Assembly: GCF_017590215.1 (NCBI RefSeq)
Contig: NZ_JAFFPK010000012.1
Span: 1-42,341, forward strand
DNA length: 42,341 bases
Direction: 5' to 3'
DNA from: Clostridium sp. CCUG 7971
GTDB lineage: Bacteria > Bacillota > Clostridia > Peptostreptococcales > Peptostreptococcaceae
The number at the start of each line of letters is the position of its first letter. The stretch's first letter is position 1. The notes beneath the pieces are model-generated. The model had not been told where the DNA came from and did not search any database. It saw only the letters and a list, made by a program, of their open reading frames with translations. Shown here one piece after another: positions 8,790-18,213 of this stretch. The position numbers and the translations under genes were made by a program.

Positions 8790-9512
8790 TTATATGTTCA
8801 TAACTTTCCTAAATTCTTTAATTTTACTTCTACTTACATAAACTTCATTGTCTATATCATTTAATTTTAGTTTATATGTAGAATTAAACCATGGTATTAT
8901 TTCTTTAATTTTAGTTATATTTACTATATAAGATCTATGAACTTTGAAAAATTTATCTGAAGGTAATTTCTTTTCAAATTCTAATATAGATTTTTTAGAT
9001 ATATATTCGTTTTCTTTAGTATAAACTAGAGTTTCTCTTTCTCTAGCTTCACAATAATATATATCATCTGTATTTATAACTACTAATTTATTCTCTTTCC
9101 AAAGAGTTATATTAGATAAATTAACTTGTCTATTTTCAGACTCCAGCTTTAAAAACTCTACTTGACATAGCTTATTTAAAGTAGAAACTATTCTTTCTTC
9201 TGAGTATGGCTTTAATATATAATCAAAAGCATCTAACTCAAAAGCATCTACTGCATGTTCTTTATATGCTGTAATAAATACTATCTTCGGCTTATTTTTA
9301 AACTGATTTATAGTTTTAGCTAATAACATACCATCAAACATAGGTATATTAATATCTAAAAATATTACGTCTATATTATTTTTTTGCATAAATTTTAATA
9401 CATCTACACCATTATCAAATTCACTTACAATATCTATATTGCTAAAGTTATTTATAAAATATTTAAGTTCTTCTCTTGCTGGAAATTCATCTTCAACTAT
9501 TATCGCTTTCAT
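8790..9512 (-). CDS. LytTR-family response regulator
   Basis: Cytosolic two-component response regulator of 240 aa. The receiver domain (1-120) has acidic residues EDE at 7-9, the phospho-acceptor Asp53 in FLDINIPMFDG, Thr in FITAYKEHA and Lys in YILKPYSEE. The C-terminal LytTR DNA-binding domain (about 138-240) contains IYYCEARERETLVYT and KVHRSYIVNITKIKEIIPW, both typical. It follows the sensor kinase by 10 bp and should be phosphorylated by it. The nearby direct repeats before the transporter gene are its likely target. Confidence 0.93.
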   Translation of the reverse strand: MKAIIVEDEFPAREELKYFINNFSNIDIVSEFDNGVDVLKFMQKNNIDVIFLDINIPMFDGMLLAKTINQFKNKPKIVFITAYKEHAVDAFELDAFDYILKPYSEERIVSTLNKLCQVEFLKLESENRQVNLSNITLWKENKLVVINTDDIYYCEARERETLVYTKENEYISKKSILEFEKKLPSDKFFKVHRSYIVNITKIKEIIPWFNSTYKLKLNDIDNEVYVSRSKIKEFRKVMNI

Positions 9513-9522
9513 ACTAAAACTC

Positions 9523-11181
9523 CTAAATAATAAATTCTATTTTAGTTCCAGGTTCTAATTGATTTATTTTTAAACCTTGTCCATAAATTAATTTAAGTCT
9601 TAAATGCACATTATATAATCCAATTTTGTTTTCTGGCATATTACCCTTATATACCTTATTTATTATATCACTTTCTATTGTAACACCATCATTTTCAACA
9701 CAAATTCTAGTATTGTCTTTTTCCTTTTTTACACTTATTGTTACAATTCCATATCCACCATTTTCTCTTATTCCATGTATAATTGCATTTTCTACTAATG
9801 GCTGTATTATTAAACTTGGCATTTTCACATCTATATCTTCATCAATATCATAAATTACAGTTAATTTGTCTCCAAATCTTGCTTTTTCTATTTCTACATA
9901 TGCTTTTACTTGTTCTAACTCTTTATTAATAGCTATTAAATTACTATTTACTTCTAAATTGTATCTCATATATGTTGATAAATTAATTATAAGATCTCTT
10001 GCTTTATCTGGATTTATTCTGATAAAAGACGTTATTGTGTTTAATGCATTAAATAAAAAATGAGGATTTATTTGAGTTTGTAATGCCTTTATTTCAGCTT
10101 TGTTTTTAGCAGTTTTTATTTCTTCAATTTTAGATATTTCCATAAGAGTTGAAATAATATGAGATAAAACTATAGCTAAAGATTTTTTAGAATAACTCAT
10201 ATCATATTTTTCTGTATAGTAGATTTTTAAGCTCCCTATAACTCCTTGAGAATCTCTAAGAGGTATAATAAGTGCGGTTTTAAGATTTACCTTCTCACTT
10301 AAAGAATATTCATTTTTATCCACTTTTACATTTAATATCTTATCTTCTTCCATTGCCTCTCTTGTTATATTGCTAAGTTCTATATTATCATCTTTATATA
10401 CATCTTCTCCTACACCTACATATGCCAATACACCTTTAGTATCTGTTATACTTACAGCGTCTGAATTTATTTCTTCTTTTATTATAGTGCATATCTTTTG
10501 GAGAGACTCTAAGTTAATAGACCTAAAGTAAGGTAGAGTTTTATTAGCTATATCAAGTGCAAGTTTTGACTGAAATGCTGCTATTTCTTCTTTCTCTTTT
10601 CTTATATCATTTACAATTGATACTAAAAAACCTATACCAACTTGTCCAACTATCATTGGAACATAAATTTGTCTTATAATATATATAGCTATATCACTTG
10701 GCTTTGATAAGAAATATATTAAACACATTGTTATACTCTCTACTATTACCCCACATATAATTCCATAAAACCATTTATGTTTATCTACTACCTTTTTGCT
10801 AACATATCCTGATAATAATCCTGCAATTATACTAGATATAAAACATGGCATAGATGTTATTCCATTAATATCAATAATAAATCTATGAAATCCTGATATA
10901 ATTCCTGATGATACTCCTACAAATGGTCCAAATAAAATTCCTCCAGATACTATAGAAATTATTCTAGTATTGGCAAGAGACCCTTCAACATTTACACCGT
11001 TGTAAGTTCCAAGTATGGCTAATGCTGTAAATATCATTGATATAAAAATTAAGTCCTGTAATTTATATGAATCCTTTTGAAATATATATTTAAAGTTTTT
11101 TATTTTACATATTATTATAAATAAAACTATTGTTAAGCTAGTTTTTTCAATTAATGCTAAAAGTATAGTTTCTTTACCCAT
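9523..11181 (-). CDS. LytS-type sensor histidine kinase, probable pyruvate receptor
   Basis: Membrane sensor of 552 aa. Residues 1-195 form a 5TM-5TMR_LYT sensing domain, followed by a GAF-like domain (about 215-345), a His_kinase dimerisation box QTQINPHFLFNAL with phospho-His374, and a HATPase domain with ENAIIHGIRENGG and KIGLYNVHLRL. Arg73, Arg100, Cys113 and Ser116 occupy positions closely resembling the pyruvate-binding residues I recall for E. coli BtsS (Arg72, Arg99, Cys110, Ser113), with a 2-residue shift, which supports pyruvate sensing. Start ATG is preceded by GGAGGG. It is the first gene of a unit with the response regulator. Confidence 0.9.
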   Translation of the reverse strand: MGKETILLALIEKTSLTIVLFIIICKIKNFKYIFQKDSYKLQDLIFISMIFTALAILGTYNGVNVEGSLANTRIISIVSGGILFGPFVGVSSGIISGFHRFIIDINGITSMPCFISSIIAGLLSGYVSKKVVDKHKWFYGIICGVIVESITMCLIYFLSKPSDIAIYIIRQIYVPMIVGQVGIGFLVSIVNDIRKEKEEIAAFQSKLALDIANKTLPYFRSINLESLQKICTIIKEEINSDAVSITDTKGVLAYVGVGEDVYKDDNIELSNITREAMEEDKILNVKVDKNEYSLSEKVNLKTALIIPLRDSQGVIGSLKIYYTEKYDMSYSKKSLAIVLSHIISTLMEISKIEEIKTAKNKAEIKALQTQINPHFLFNALNTITSFIRINPDKARDLIINLSTYMRYNLEVNSNLIAINKELEQVKAYVEIEKARFGDKLTVIYDIDEDIDVKMPSLIIQPLVENAIIHGIRENGGYGIVTISVKKEKDNTRICVENDGVTIESDIINKVYKGNMPENKIGLYNVHLRLKLIYGQGLKINQLEPGTKIEFII

Positions 11182-11194
11182 AAATCCCTCCTTT

Positions 11195-11229
11195 AAAAAA
11201 AGGGAAAGTATTTTACCTTTCCCTTTTTT
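11195..11229 (-). terminator. Terminator between the sulfurtransferase gene and lytS
   Basis: Stem AAAAAAGGGAAAG / CTTTCCCTTTTTT (11195-11208 with 11217-11229). On the minus strand it follows the sulfurtransferase stop and ends just before the ribosome binding site of the sensor kinase gene, so that gene must use a promoter overlapping it or depend on readthrough. Confidence 0.85.
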
Positions 11230-11247
11230 AAGTCTATATAATTATCT

Positions 11248-12084
11248 TTACTTAGTATCTACTTTATTATCATCATAGCTTATCCAATCACTAAAGCTTC
11301 CTGGATAGACTTTGTGTTTTATTCCTATTTCTGTAAGTGCTAGACTATTTGGACATGCTGTTATACCTGAACCACAATAAACTATAACTTCATCATAATC
11401 ATTTAATTTTTCAAAAAGAACACTTAAGTCTTCTTTTGATTTTATTTTTATCGAATTTTCACCTTTATCTAATATATCCAGCCAGAAATAATTTAGCGCA
11501 CCTGGTATATGTCCAGCCTTTTTATCTACAGGTTCCCACTCTCCAATATATCTTATATTTTCTCTAGAGTCTACTATTGCTACGTTCTTATTATAAAGTT
11601 TTTCTTTTACATAGGACATATCAACTATCATATTTTCATTAATTAATATGTCAAAGTTACCTCTTACTACTCTAGTAACATCAGTAACTATTTCTCCATT
11701 TAATTCTTTAAAAGAATTAATCCCTCCATCTAATATGTAAACATTTTTATGACCCATATATTTTAATATCCACCAAAGCCTTGATGGTCCTGCTAAATCC
11801 CCTTCATCATAAGCAATAACTATAGAATCATTACTTATACCTATACTTTCAAAAGTTTCTTTAAGTTCGTCTATCGTAGGAAGTGGATGTCTTCCTCCAA
11901 ACTCTTTTACTTCACTTGATAGCTGTGTTTCTAAATCTATTCTTACAGCCTTTTTTATATGCCCCTCTTCATAGCTTTTTCTTCCATAGTCCTTATCCAT
12001 TAAATTAAACCTACAGTCTACTATAACTAATTTTTCATTATCTAGATTATCTTTTAACCATGATGCATTAACTATATTTTTCAT
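11248..12084 (-). CDS. sseA: 3-mercaptopyruvate/thiosulfate sulfurtransferase
   Basis: Tandem rhodanese-domain enzyme of 278 aa transferring sulfane sulfur from 3-mercaptopyruvate (or thiosulfate) to an acceptor thiol or cyanide. The N-terminal domain (about 1-130) is the non-catalytic one, with AYDEGDLAGPSRLWW where Cys would be. The C-terminal domain carries the catalytic Cys237 in the loop CGSGIT, which matches the CGSG(V/I)T type of mercaptopyruvate sulfurtransferases rather than the CRKGVT type of thiosulfate enzymes. No signal peptide, so cytosolic. Start ATG is preceded by GGGGAGAGG. It is a single-gene unit, with hairpins on both sides. Confidence 0.9.
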   Translation of the reverse strand: MKNIVNASWLKDNLDNEKLVIVDCRFNLMDKDYGRKSYEEGHIKKAVRIDLETQLSSEVKEFGGRHPLPTIDELKETFESIGISNDSIVIAYDEGDLAGPSRLWWILKYMGHKNVYILDGGINSFKELNGEIVTDVTRVVRGNFDILINENMIVDMSYVKEKLYNKNVAIVDSRENIRYIGEWEPVDKKAGHIPGALNYFWLDILDKGENSIKIKSKEDLSVLFEKLNDYDEVIVYCGSGITACPNSLALTEIGIKHKVYPGSFSDWISYDDNKVDTK

Positions 12085-12107
12085 ATGCCTCTCCCCTATA
12101 TTTAAAT

Positions 12108-12151
12108 AATGAAAGAATATTAATTATTATTTTAACTAAAATTCTTTCATT
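12108..12151 (-). terminator. Probable terminator of the murE-like gene
   Basis: Arms AATGAAAGAAT (12108-12118) and ATTCTTTCATT (12141-12151) are perfectly complementary with a 22-nt loop, about 28 bp after the murE-like stop. The T-tract is weak (TTATTTAAAT on the minus strand). Confidence 0.55.
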
Positions 12152-12178
12152 ATATGTTAATACTATATAAATTTTATC

Positions 12179-13678
12179 TTATGCTAATACACTTGTATCT
12201 TTAGACTTAGTTCTTTTCTTAGCTGCATTTATAGCTATTTCAGTTTCACTAAATGGTACTCTCTCACCTTTTATTAATTGATATTCCTCATGTCCTTTTC
12301 CTGCAAATACTATCATGTCACCCTCTTGAGCTATTTCTATAGCTTTTTCTATAGCTATCTTTCTATCAGGCTCAACTATATACTCACAATTTGTATTTTC
12401 AAATGATTCAGCTATATCCTTTATAACATTCATCGGATCTTCAAAGTCTGGATTATCACTTGTTAATATACATAAATCACATTCTCTCGCTGCAACATCT
12501 CCAAGTTCTTTTCTTCTTAATTCTGTTCTTCCACCAACTGACCCAAATAAACATATTACTCTATTATGATCGTATTTTTTAAGTGTTTGTAGTATATTTT
12601 CTAAACTTACTCCGTTGTGAGCATAGTCTATTATTATAGTCGCATCTTCAAGTATTGGTAATACTTCAACTCTTCCTTTTACTTTTGCATTTTTAAGGGC
12701 ATCTAACATTACGTCTTGCTTAACATTTAAGTATCTACATACAGATATGACTGCTAATGCATTATATATACTAAATGTCCCAGGTGAACATATGTAAGCA
12801 TCAAAGCTGTCATTTTTAGTTTCGCATTTAAAGCTAACTCCTAAAGAATCTAAAGCTCTTGAGTATTCTATACTTTTAGCTACTAAATTAGCATCCTTTT
12901 CTATTGCAAATGTTTCTATATCACATGTAGCTTTTTTAATTATATCTTTTGCATGTTCATCATCTATATTTATTATTCCATGTTTAGCTAATGTAAATAA
13001 TCTAGCTTTACAATCTAAATAGTGTTCAAATGTTGGATGTTCCTTTGGCCCAATATGATCTGGTGATAAATTCGAAAATATTGCTATATCAAAGTCTACA
13101 TTTTTAACTCTTTCCATCATTATTCCACCTGATGAAACTTCCATAGATACACATTTTACACCGTTATCTAGCATAGTTCTAAATATCCTATGAAGTTCAT
13201 AACTTTCTGGTGTTGTGTTTACTGTTTTTTCACTTATCCCATTATAAAATGTACCGTTAGTTCCTATAACTCCAGTGTTTACACCTGACTTATTTAAAAC
13301 TTCACTTATATAATTTGTTATAGTAGTTTTTCCTTTAGTTCCTGTTACTCCTATAACTTTTAATTCTTTTGATGGATTACCAAAATAGTTAGCTGACATT
13401 TTTGATAAAGCAACTCTACTATCTTCTACTATTAGTTTTATGGCATCATCATTAAGTTCTACATCATCTTGTAATATAAATACTCTACAACCTCTTTTAT
13501 ATGCATCACTTGCATACTTGTGCCCATCTACTGTTTCTCCTTTTATTGCTATAAATATATATCCATCTTCGCATTTTGAAGAATTGTAAGCTAAGTCTTT
13601 TATTTTAGTATCTTTTATTTCATTCCAAGGCTTAACTGAAGAAAATTTAACTTCATTCATTATATTTGATAATTTCAT
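12179..13678 (-). CDS. murE: MurE-family UDP-MurNAc-tripeptide synthetase without the DAP motif
   Basis: ATP-dependent Mur ligase of 499 aa adding the third amino acid of the peptidoglycan stem. P-loop GVTGTKGKTT at about 110-119, carbamylated Lys224 in DCKARLF, TTPES near 155, and the C-terminal domain with DYAHNG and GKGHEEYQ are all present. The selectivity motif reads DNPDFEDP (408-415): DAP enzymes have DNPR, and the Arg that grips the extra carboxylate is Asp here. This suggests a diamine other than DAP, such as Lys. A DNA -10 candidate TATACT is at 13720-13715, and GAGGAGGGG precedes the ATG. Neighbouring D-Asp genes support a Lys-D-Asp wall. It may be a paralogue of a murE in a dcw cluster elsewhere. 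Confidence 0.9.
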   Translation of the reverse strand: MKLSNIMNEVKFSSVKPWNEIKDTKIKDLAYNSSKCEDGYIFIAIKGETVDGHKYASDAYKRGCRVFILQDDVELNDDAIKLIVEDSRVALSKMSANYFGNPSKELKVIGVTGTKGKTTITNYISEVLNKSGVNTGVIGTNGTFYNGISEKTVNTTPESYELHRIFRTMLDNGVKCVSMEVSSGGIMMERVKNVDFDIAIFSNLSPDHIGPKEHPTFEHYLDCKARLFTLAKHGIINIDDEHAKDIIKKATCDIETFAIEKDANLVAKSIEYSRALDSLGVSFKCETKNDSFDAYICSPGTFSIYNALAVISVCRYLNVKQDVMLDALKNAKVKGRVEVLPILEDATIIIDYAHNGVSLENILQTLKKYDHNRVICLFGSVGGRTELRRKELGDVAARECDLCILTSDNPDFEDPMNVIKDIAESFENTNCEYIVEPDRKIAIEKAIEIAQEGDMIVFAGKGHEEYQLIKGERVPFSETEIAINAAKKRTKSKDTSVLA

Positions 13679-13810
13679 ATTTTAGCCCCTCCTCATAAGT
13701 TTTCTTTCGTATGTAGTATATCATATTATTTATAAAATTTGTTTTACAAATAATTGTTAAATATGTTACTTATTATAATAATTAGATTTTAAAGCGAATT
13801 TTTATATTCA

Positions 13811-13840
13811 AAAATAGAGTAGTTTTAACTACTCTATTTT
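13811..13840 (-). terminator. Terminator after the aspartate racemase gene
   Basis: Perfect palindrome AAAATAGAGTAGTT-TT-AACTACTCTATTTT. It separates the ligase-racemase unit from murE, which therefore needs its own promoter in 13679-13810. Confidence 0.88.
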
Positions 13841-13864
13841 AAATATTTTAGAAATTATAAATTT

Positions 13865-14590
13865 TTATACTATTATTTTATCATTGCATTTATCAACTTT
13901 ACCAGATTTTACTATAGTTCTTCTTGCTAATACTTCTAATGAATCTATATAAAAGTCATTATCTAAATCATTATCATTTTTAAGTATTGATAACTCTGTA
14001 CATCCAAGTATAGCTCCATCACAATTATTTTCTTTTAAATAATCTACAACTAAATTAAATTTGCCCATGTTTGCAGGTTTTCCACTTTTAATATCTTTGT
14101 AAATTATATCCATTATATACTGTTGTCTATTATCATCTAATACTAAATAATCTATACTGTACTTTTCACACATATTTTGATATAACTTCGTCTGAATGTT
14201 ACCAGTCGTGGCCAATATCCCAAGTTTTTTATATCCTTTTTCATGAGCATATTTAACTGTTTCTTCTATTATATTTAAAGTAGGTATACTAACACTACTT
14301 GATATTTCATTGTAGAAATAGTGTGCTGTATTACAAGTTATTACTAAAAAGCTACATCCAAATGCCTCTAATTTCTTAGCATCTTCTATAAGTATATTTG
14401 CTGGAGATTTATCAGATTTACCTATTATAAAATCTGTTCTATCTGGTGTTGTTGCGCGATTAGTTATAACCATATCTATATGGTCTTGGTCATAGCTTGC
14501 ATCTGTTAATCTAACTACCATGTCATAAAAATAAACTGTAGCCATCGGGCCTAGTCCACCCATTACTCCAACTGTCTTGTTAGTTTTCAT
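13865..14590 (-). CDS. Aspartate/glutamate racemase family protein, probable aspartate racemase
   Basis: PLP-independent two-cysteine racemase of 241 aa. The N-terminus [16 protein letters not shown] and the catalytic cysteines Cys86 (TCNTAH) and Cys197 (GCTELS) are intact, so it should be active. The sequence type ([13 protein letters not shown]) is that of aspartate racemases rather than MurI. It starts 15 bp after the D-aspartate ligase-like gene, so its likely task is to supply D-Asp for peptidoglycan, as the Racfm/Aslfm pair does in Enterococcus faecium. Start ATG follows a GGTGATG site. A terminator lies 25 bp downstream. Confidence 0.88.
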   Translation of the reverse strand: MKTNKTVGVMGGLGPMATVYFYDMVVRLTDASYDQDHIDMVITNRATTPDRTDFIIGKSDKSPANILIEDAKKLEAFGCSFLVITCNTAHYFYNEISSSVSIPTLNIIEETVKYAHEKGYKKLGILATTGNIQTKLYQNMCEKYSIDYLVLDDNRQQYIMDIIYKDIKSGKPANMGKFNLVVDYLKENNCDGAILGCTELSILKNDNDLDNDFYIDSLEVLARRTIVKSGKVDKCNDKIIV

Positions 14591-14605
14591 ATATACATCA
14601 CCAAT

Positions 14606-15820
14606 CTATTTGCAGTATTTTTTAAACTTCCTCATTTGGTTTATATTGTATAAGAATATATACCATCTTCTCTTAAAGTTTCCTTTTAAGTCTTTTTCAT
14701 ATCCAAATGAAGTTGCACTTTTTCCTTCGCTTACTAATTTCTTAGCTTTATTTACTAATTTTTGATCTTTTACATATTTATAAACTACATTATTAGGTAT
14801 AACATGCCAGAAGAAAGCATCTTTTTGAATTTTTAAATCTAATTCTTTATTGTATACTCTGTCTTCTACTATATATTTTGCTATGTTATTTCCTGAACTT
14901 GTAACATAGTAGTTACTTCTACCTTGTCTTAAGTTTATTTCAAACACCTTATATGTGTTATCTCTTGTATCGAACTTTATATCAAAGTTTGAGTAACCTG
15001 TATAATTTATATCTTCTAAGAATGCTTTAAACTTTTCCATTAAAGCTTCATCATACTCTGTAATTATAGCAGCATGATTTCCTATACCTTTTGGAGTATG
15101 TTCTTCTAATAATACATGTCCTAAACACATCATTTTAACTTTACCATGTTGATCTGAGTAGCAAGTTAAAACTCTCATATTTGAATCGTCACCCGGTATG
15201 AAGTCTTGTATTATTAAGTTCTTATCATACTTACCACTATATATTGCAGAAGTAATTTCTATAAATTCTTTTTCATTATTAGCAACATATGCTTTTTTCA
15301 TACCCTCAAATGGGAACTGCCAATATAATACACTATCAGATGGCTTTATTATTACTGGATAGTTAAATCCAAAGTCTTCTATTTTATCACCTTTTGAGTA
15401 TATAAAAGTTTTAGGATAATCTAATCCTTTTTCTTCACACATATTATAGAATAATTCTTTTTCTATTAATTTATTTTTTAGTTCACTATCTATGTAAGGA
15501 ACTATGTATTTTTCCTTTAGTATATCTCTATGGTCTATTATTAACTCTGCATATTCGTCCGTACATCCCATTAATATTAGCTTTTTATTAGGCGCTGATA
15601 ATTCATCTGCAGTTTTTAGTAAAACTTGTATAAATTCTTTTTCTTCCGTTATTCTTGGGTCTATTCTAAAATCTATTATATTACTATCTTTAGTTGCTCC
15701 TAATGCATATCTACCAAAGGCTATAGATTTTACTCCATATGCTTCATGATATGCTCTTGCCACGCTATAGCAGTTTATATCTCCACCTACTAATACGGGT
15801 TGTATCACTATATTATCCAC
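14606..15820 (-). CDS. ATP-grasp ligase resembling D-aspartate ligase (Aslfm)
   Basis: Cytosolic ATP-grasp ligase of about 404 aa. The first part (about 1-125) is a Rossmann-like domain with VARAYHEAYGVKSIAFGRY; the ATP-grasp core has VIIKPSDSVLYWQF near 155, LIIQDFIPGDDSNMRVLT near 205 and the metal ligands FEINLRQGRSNYY near 300. The N-terminal 'ArafHeqYG.ks' pattern and overall layout resemble Aslfm of Enterococcus faecium, which adds D-Asp to the Lys side chain of the stem peptide. An aspartate racemase follows immediately. The GTG at 15829 lies inside the ribosome binding site GAGGTGG, so I take GTG at 15820. Other carboxylate-amine ligations cannot be excluded. Confidence 0.82.
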   Translation of the reverse strand: MDNIVIQPVLVGGDINCYSVARAYHEAYGVKSIAFGRYALGATKDSNIIDFRIDPRITEEKEFIQVLLKTADELSAPNKKLILMGCTDEYAELIIDHRDILKEKYIVPYIDSELKNKLIEKELFYNMCEEKGLDYPKTFIYSKGDKIEDFGFNYPVIIKPSDSVLYWQFPFEGMKKAYVANNEKEFIEITSAIYSGKYDKNLIIQDFIPGDDSNMRVLTCYSDQHGKVKMMCLGHVLLEEHTPKGIGNHAAIITEYDEALMEKFKAFLEDINYTGYSNFDIKFDTRDNTYKVFEINLRQGRSNYYVTSSGNNIAKYIVEDRVYNKELDLKIQKDAFFWHVIPNNVVYKYVKDQKLVNKAKKLVSEGKSATSFGYEKDLKGNFKRRWYIFLYNINQMRKFKKYCK

Positions 15821-15897
15821 ACTTTCCACCTCATTTTAAATCATCATTCTACGATTAAATTTACTCGTTAATTATACTCCATTTCATCTTTAATGTC

Positions 15898-15927
15898 AAA
15901 AAACCTAGCGTATTCGCTAGGTTTTCT
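15898..15927 (-). terminator. Terminator of ptsG
   Basis: AAACCTAGCG-TATT-CGCTAGGTTT with flanking A and T runs, about 25 bp beyond the ptsG stop codon. Confidence 0.88.
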
Positions 15928-15950
15928 AAATATTTGTCAATTTTCTTTTT

Positions 15951-17993
15951 TTACTTAGTTATATTTACTCTATTGCTTTCTTTAGCGAATGTTTTACCTG
16001 TTTTTACTTTAACTTTTTCGCCCTCTTCTAAATTGGTAAATATTACCGGACTTATTGTTGATGTTGCATTTTCACGAATATAGTCTAAATCCATTTCAAC
16101 TAATTTATCTCCAGCTTTAACTTGTTGCCCTACTTCAACAAACATTTCAAAGCCTTTACCTTCTAACTTAACAGTTTCTATTCCTAAATGTATAAGTACT
16201 TCTCTGCCACCTTTTGATTTTATTATTACAGCATGCTTTGTAGGGAATATTACCTCTACACTACCATCTACTGGTGAATATATATTTCCATCAGATGAAT
16301 CTATAGCAAATCCATCACCCATTAATTTTGTTGAAAATACTTCATCAGGAACTTTTGATATATCTAATATATCACCATTAGTTAATGATAATATTTCTTC
16401 ATTAGAGTCTATTTTTTCTTCTTTAACTTCTATTACTGGCTCTTCTACTTTTTTATTTACTTTAACTTTTCCTGATACTATCTCATTTATTTCTGATTTT
16501 AATGTATCTGATTTAGGTCCGTATATAGCTTGAATGTTATTACCTATTACCATAACACCTGCTGCACCTAGTGATTTTAATTTATCTTGGTCAACTTTTT
16601 CTATATCATCAACTGCTACTCTAAGTCTAGTTATACAAGCATCTAAGCTTTTTATATTTTCTTTATTTCCTAAAGCTTCTAATATTCCTGCTGCTAACTC
16701 ACTATTATTTAATACAGCACCTTCTGATTTTTCTATATCATCTTCTCTACCTGGGGTCTTTAAGTTAAACTTAGTTATTATAAATCTAAATCCGAAGTAG
16801 TAAACTACTGCAAATCCTAATCCTACTAGTATTGCTAAATACCATGGAGTTCTATTTGGTAAAACTCCAAATAGTAAGAAATCTAAAAGACCTCCTGAAA
16901 ATGTCATACCTATCTTAACATTTAATAATTGCATTAACATAAATGATAATCCTGCAAATAAACAATGAACTGCAAATAATGCTGGAGCTACAAATAAAAA
17001 TGCGAATTCTATTGGTTCAGTTATACCTGTTAAGAATGAAGTAAGGGCTGCTGATGCCATTATACCTGCAACAAACTTTCTCTTTTCTGGCTTAGCAGTA
17101 TGAACCATAGCAAGCGCTGCTGCTGGAAGACCAAACATCATGAATGGGAACTTACCAGTCATAAAAGTACCTGCTGTAAATGCTACACCATCTTTAAGTT
17201 GAGCCATGAATATACTTTGGTCACCCATTATTAGTTGACCCGCATTATTTGTATATTCACCAAATTGATACCAGAATGGATTATAAAATACGTGATGTAA
17301 ACCAAATGGTATTAATGCTCTTTCAACTATACCAAATAAAAATGCTGCTATTGTTATATTTGCCTCTATTACTGTTTTAGAGAATGAAAGTAATCCATTT
17401 TGTATTGGAGGCCATATAAATGATAATATTATACCTATTAATATAGCACTTGCTGCTGTTACTATTGGAACGAATCTTTTACCTGCAAAGAATCCTAAAT
17501 ATTGAGGTAAATCAATTTTGTAGAACTTTTTATAAAGTCCTGCAGCAATTATACCTATTATAATACCGCCAAAAACTCCAGTTTGAAGAGTTGGAACTCC
17601 AAGAGCCATTGTATACATTGGGTTTCCTTTTAAGCCAGGAACAGCCCCAGCTAATTCTGGAGTTACTCCAGCCATAATTCCCATAGATGTATTCATTATT
17701 AATAAACCAACAATTGCAGCTAATCCTGCAACACCTTCACCTTCAGTTAAACCAACTGCAGTACCTACTGCAAATAATAAAGGTAAATTATCAAATACTA
17801 TTCCACCTGACTTTTCCATTATTTTAATTATAAGTTGGAAAGTTGTATTGTCTAGAAAAGGCATCATTTGTATTAGTTGTGGGTTTGCTAGCGCATTACT
17901 AACACCTAGAAGTATACCCGCTGCTGGAAGTAATGCAACTGGTAACATTAATGCTTTTCCTACTTTTTGTAAAACACCAAATAATTTTTTCAT
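15951..17993 (-). CDS. ptsG: PTS glucose-type transporter, EIICBA fusion
   Basis: Membrane permease that imports and phosphorylates glucose or a related sugar using PEP via HPr. 680 aa with fused domains in the order EIIC (1-about 405, multiple membrane helices, [12 protein letters not shown]), EIIB (about 425-505, phospho-Cys in DACITRLRV) and EIIA (about 540-665, phospho-His in [10 protein letters not shown] with the preceding KHAVII stretch). All three active sites are intact. Start ATG follows TAGGAGGATAACT. The long leader contains a RAT antiterminator site and a terminator, so expression depends on the BglG-family antiterminator encoded directly upstream. N-acetylglucosamine or glucosamine as substrate cannot be excluded. 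Confidence 0.93.
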   Translation of the reverse strand: MKKLFGVLQKVGKALMLPVALLPAAGILLGVSNALANPQLIQMMPFLDNTTFQLIIKIMEKSGGIVFDNLPLLFAVGTAVGLTEGEGVAGLAAIVGLLIMNTSMGIMAGVTPELAGAVPGLKGNPMYTMALGVPTLQTGVFGGIIIGIIAAGLYKKFYKIDLPQYLGFFAGKRFVPIVTAASAILIGIILSFIWPPIQNGLLSFSKTVIEANITIAAFLFGIVERALIPFGLHHVFYNPFWYQFGEYTNNAGQLIMGDQSIFMAQLKDGVAFTAGTFMTGKFPFMMFGLPAAALAMVHTAKPEKRKFVAGIMASAALTSFLTGITEPIEFAFLFVAPALFAVHCLFAGLSFMLMQLLNVKIGMTFSGGLLDFLLFGVLPNRTPWYLAILVGLGFAVVYYFGFRFIITKFNLKTPGREDDIEKSEGAVLNNSELAAGILEALGNKENIKSLDACITRLRVAVDDIEKVDQDKLKSLGAAGVMVIGNNIQAIYGPKSDTLKSEINEIVSGKVKVNKKVEEPVIEVKEEKIDSNEEILSLTNGDILDISKVPDEVFSTKLMGDGFAIDSSDGNIYSPVDGSVEVIFPTKHAVIIKSKGGREVLIHLGIETVKLEGKGFEMFVEVGQQVKAGDKLVEMDLDYIRENATSTISPVIFTNLEEGEKVKVKTGKTFAKESNRVNITK

Positions 17994-18021
17994 AGTTATC
18001 CTCCTATAATTTTTTTAAATA

Positions 18022-18161
18022 TAAAAAGACTTAAATTTATAATAAGTATAAATAGCTGGAATTTACGCTATTAATTAAAGATAATATTACTATGTAATAT
18101 TCTCCTTAATTAATAACACTATTCCTAAACTATTAAATACATATTTATAAACTTAAGTCTT
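18022..18161 (-). terminator. Very large conditional terminator in the ptsG leader
   Basis: The outer arms 18145-18161 and 18026-18042 pair over 17 nt with one mismatch and are followed on the minus strand by a T-run (CTTTTTAT). Instead of a short loop, the 102 nt between them form a further nested structure: GGAAT/ATTCC, TATTAATTAA/TTAATTAATA (18069-18078 with 18106-18115) and AATATTAC/GTAATATT (18083-18090 with 18094-18101). The 5' arm overlaps the 3' end of the RAT site, so antiterminator binding would block it. Confidence 0.75.
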
Positions 18162-18184
18162 GCCTGCTTAACCAGTAACAATCT
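18156..18184 (-). promoter_or_regulatory. RAT antiterminator site in the ptsG leader
   Basis: On the minus strand the core GATTGTTACTGG...AGCAGGCAAGACT matches the BglG/LicT-class ribonucleic antiterminator consensus (GGATTGTTACTG, five bases, GCAGGC). It overlaps the 5' arm of the terminator. Confidence 0.88.
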
Positions 18185-18213
18185 TTTATTGTTTACTATA
18201 TTAGTTTAAGTAT

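Noticed and set aside
12179-13678. Folylpolyglutamate synthase or cyanophycin synthetase instead of MurE
   Set aside because: N-terminal MurE domain, TTPES and KGHEEYQ motifs and length fit MurE.
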